A stretch of DNA of 54,161 bases from an uncultured Bacteroidota bacterium (GTDB taxonomy: Bacteria > Bacteroidota > Bacteroidia > Bacteroidales > UBA12481): contig CAINOB010000130.1 in the NCBI GenBank assembly GCA_903851365.1, positions 1-54,161 of the forward strand, given 5' to 3'. Of this stretch, positions 53,995 to 54,161 are shown in pieces. The notes beneath the pieces were generated by a model. That model worked only from the letters and a program-made list of their open reading frames with translations, was not told where the DNA came from and did no database searches. Each line of letters starts with the position of its first letter. Within the stretch, counting starts at the first letter, position 1. The translations under genes were made by a program, and so were the position numbers.

Positions 53995-54018
53995 CAGTAG
54001 GCAGTGGGCAATAGGCAG
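53995..54018. repeat. CAGTAGGCAGTGGGCAATAGGCAG heptamer run
   Basis: Tandem units built on (C/G)AGTAGG and GCAGTGG follow the MazG stop by four bases. Related to the run within the anti-sigma gene at 30131-30173. Confidence 0.75.
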
Positions 54019-54087
54019 AATGACAATGCCTGAATAGGGTTGACCGTTTTATTACAAATTAAACATATTGATGATGATGTTGAACTG

Positions 54088-54129
54088 TTGAAGTTGGGAA
54101 ATAACTCGGAGAGTTATTCTCAACTTCAA
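54088..54129. repeat. Long hairpin near the right edge
   Basis: TTGAAGTTG...ATAACTC (54088-54107) pairs with GAGTTAT...CAACTTCAA (54111-54129) around a three-base loop, with one bulge and one G-T pair. No gene is seen from 53991 to the window end. It may belong to the leader of a gene outside the window or to a mobile-element end. Confidence 0.6.
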
Positions 54130-54161
54130 TAGTTTCTCTTATTTTCTTGATAAACAAAGAT

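Overview
The window looks like chromosomal DNA of a Bacteroidota bacterium, probably an environmental Bacteroidales/Marinilabiliales-type lineage. This is inferred from several features. There is an Oar-like TonB receptor with an N-terminal carboxypeptidase-regulatory-like domain, a very short AtpC, a bactofilin-AtpZ-atpB gene order, secreted DPP IV-type peptidase, 6-bladed propeller lipoproteins, and a promoter of the Bacteroidota form TTTG-19 bp-TACTTTTG ahead of the DUF177/rpmF operon. No rRNA, tRNA, CRISPR array or insertion sequence was recognised, and no gene-free stretch exceeds 300 bases.

Region 1 (1-31151, all minus strand) is mostly housekeeping. Read in the direction of transcription it holds an ECF sigma factor, its anti-sigma partner and an outer-membrane protein; a ThiF-like E1 enzyme overlapping a PepE dipeptidase; rsgA; a NifS/selenocysteine-lyase-like enzyme, an AIM24-family gene and mnmH; a histidine kinase; the DUF177-rpmF-plsX-fabH operon; a bactofilin; and the F1Fo ATP synthase genes. 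The ATP synthase cluster is interrupted between atpG and atpD by a thioredoxin-like gene, an MMPL transporter and a polyprenyl synthase, all packed with tiny gaps or overlaps. It is followed by a GT9 gene and a U32 peptidase-like gene. The left end carries a TonB receptor and a partial nucleotide pyrophosphatase/phosphodiesterase that has nearly the same N-terminal domain as the receptor.

Region 2 (31276-45287, mostly plus strand) is the accessory heart of the window. It contains a class C acid phosphatase, a TIM-barrel glycosidase-like protein, a propeller lipoprotein, three Tat-exported Gfo/Idh/MocA oxidoreductases, a ThuA-domain lipoprotein, a DUF1080 (3-keto-disaccharide hydrolase family) protein and a Tat-exported sugar isomerase/epimerase-like protein. 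A cytoplasmic isomerase, an MFS transporter and a cytoplasmic Gfo/Idh/MocA enzyme follow. Together these suggest periplasmic oxidation of a sugar or glycoside at C3, cleavage of the keto-glycoside, uptake of the product and cytoplasmic re-reduction or isomerisation. A second DUF1080 gene lies at 51378-52088, paired with a CDGSH iron-sulfur protein.

Region 3 (45337-53990) carries a GT2 glycosyltransferase, a GT39-like membrane glycosyltransferase with a TPR tail, a DPP IV-type peptidase with a Lys-Thr-Asp repeat insertion, the CDGSH/DUF1080 pair, a nitroreductase-like protein, a 53-residue Pmp3/YqaE protein, dtd and mazG.

The window is rich in small dispersed repeats: two islands of TTCGC/CTCACTAAT units, GC-rich palindromes inside the anti-sigma coding sequence, octamer AATGTGCT runs, GGGCAAAA runs, and AAAGTTGGCAACTTT palindromes that supply the probable TTG start of the GT2 gene.
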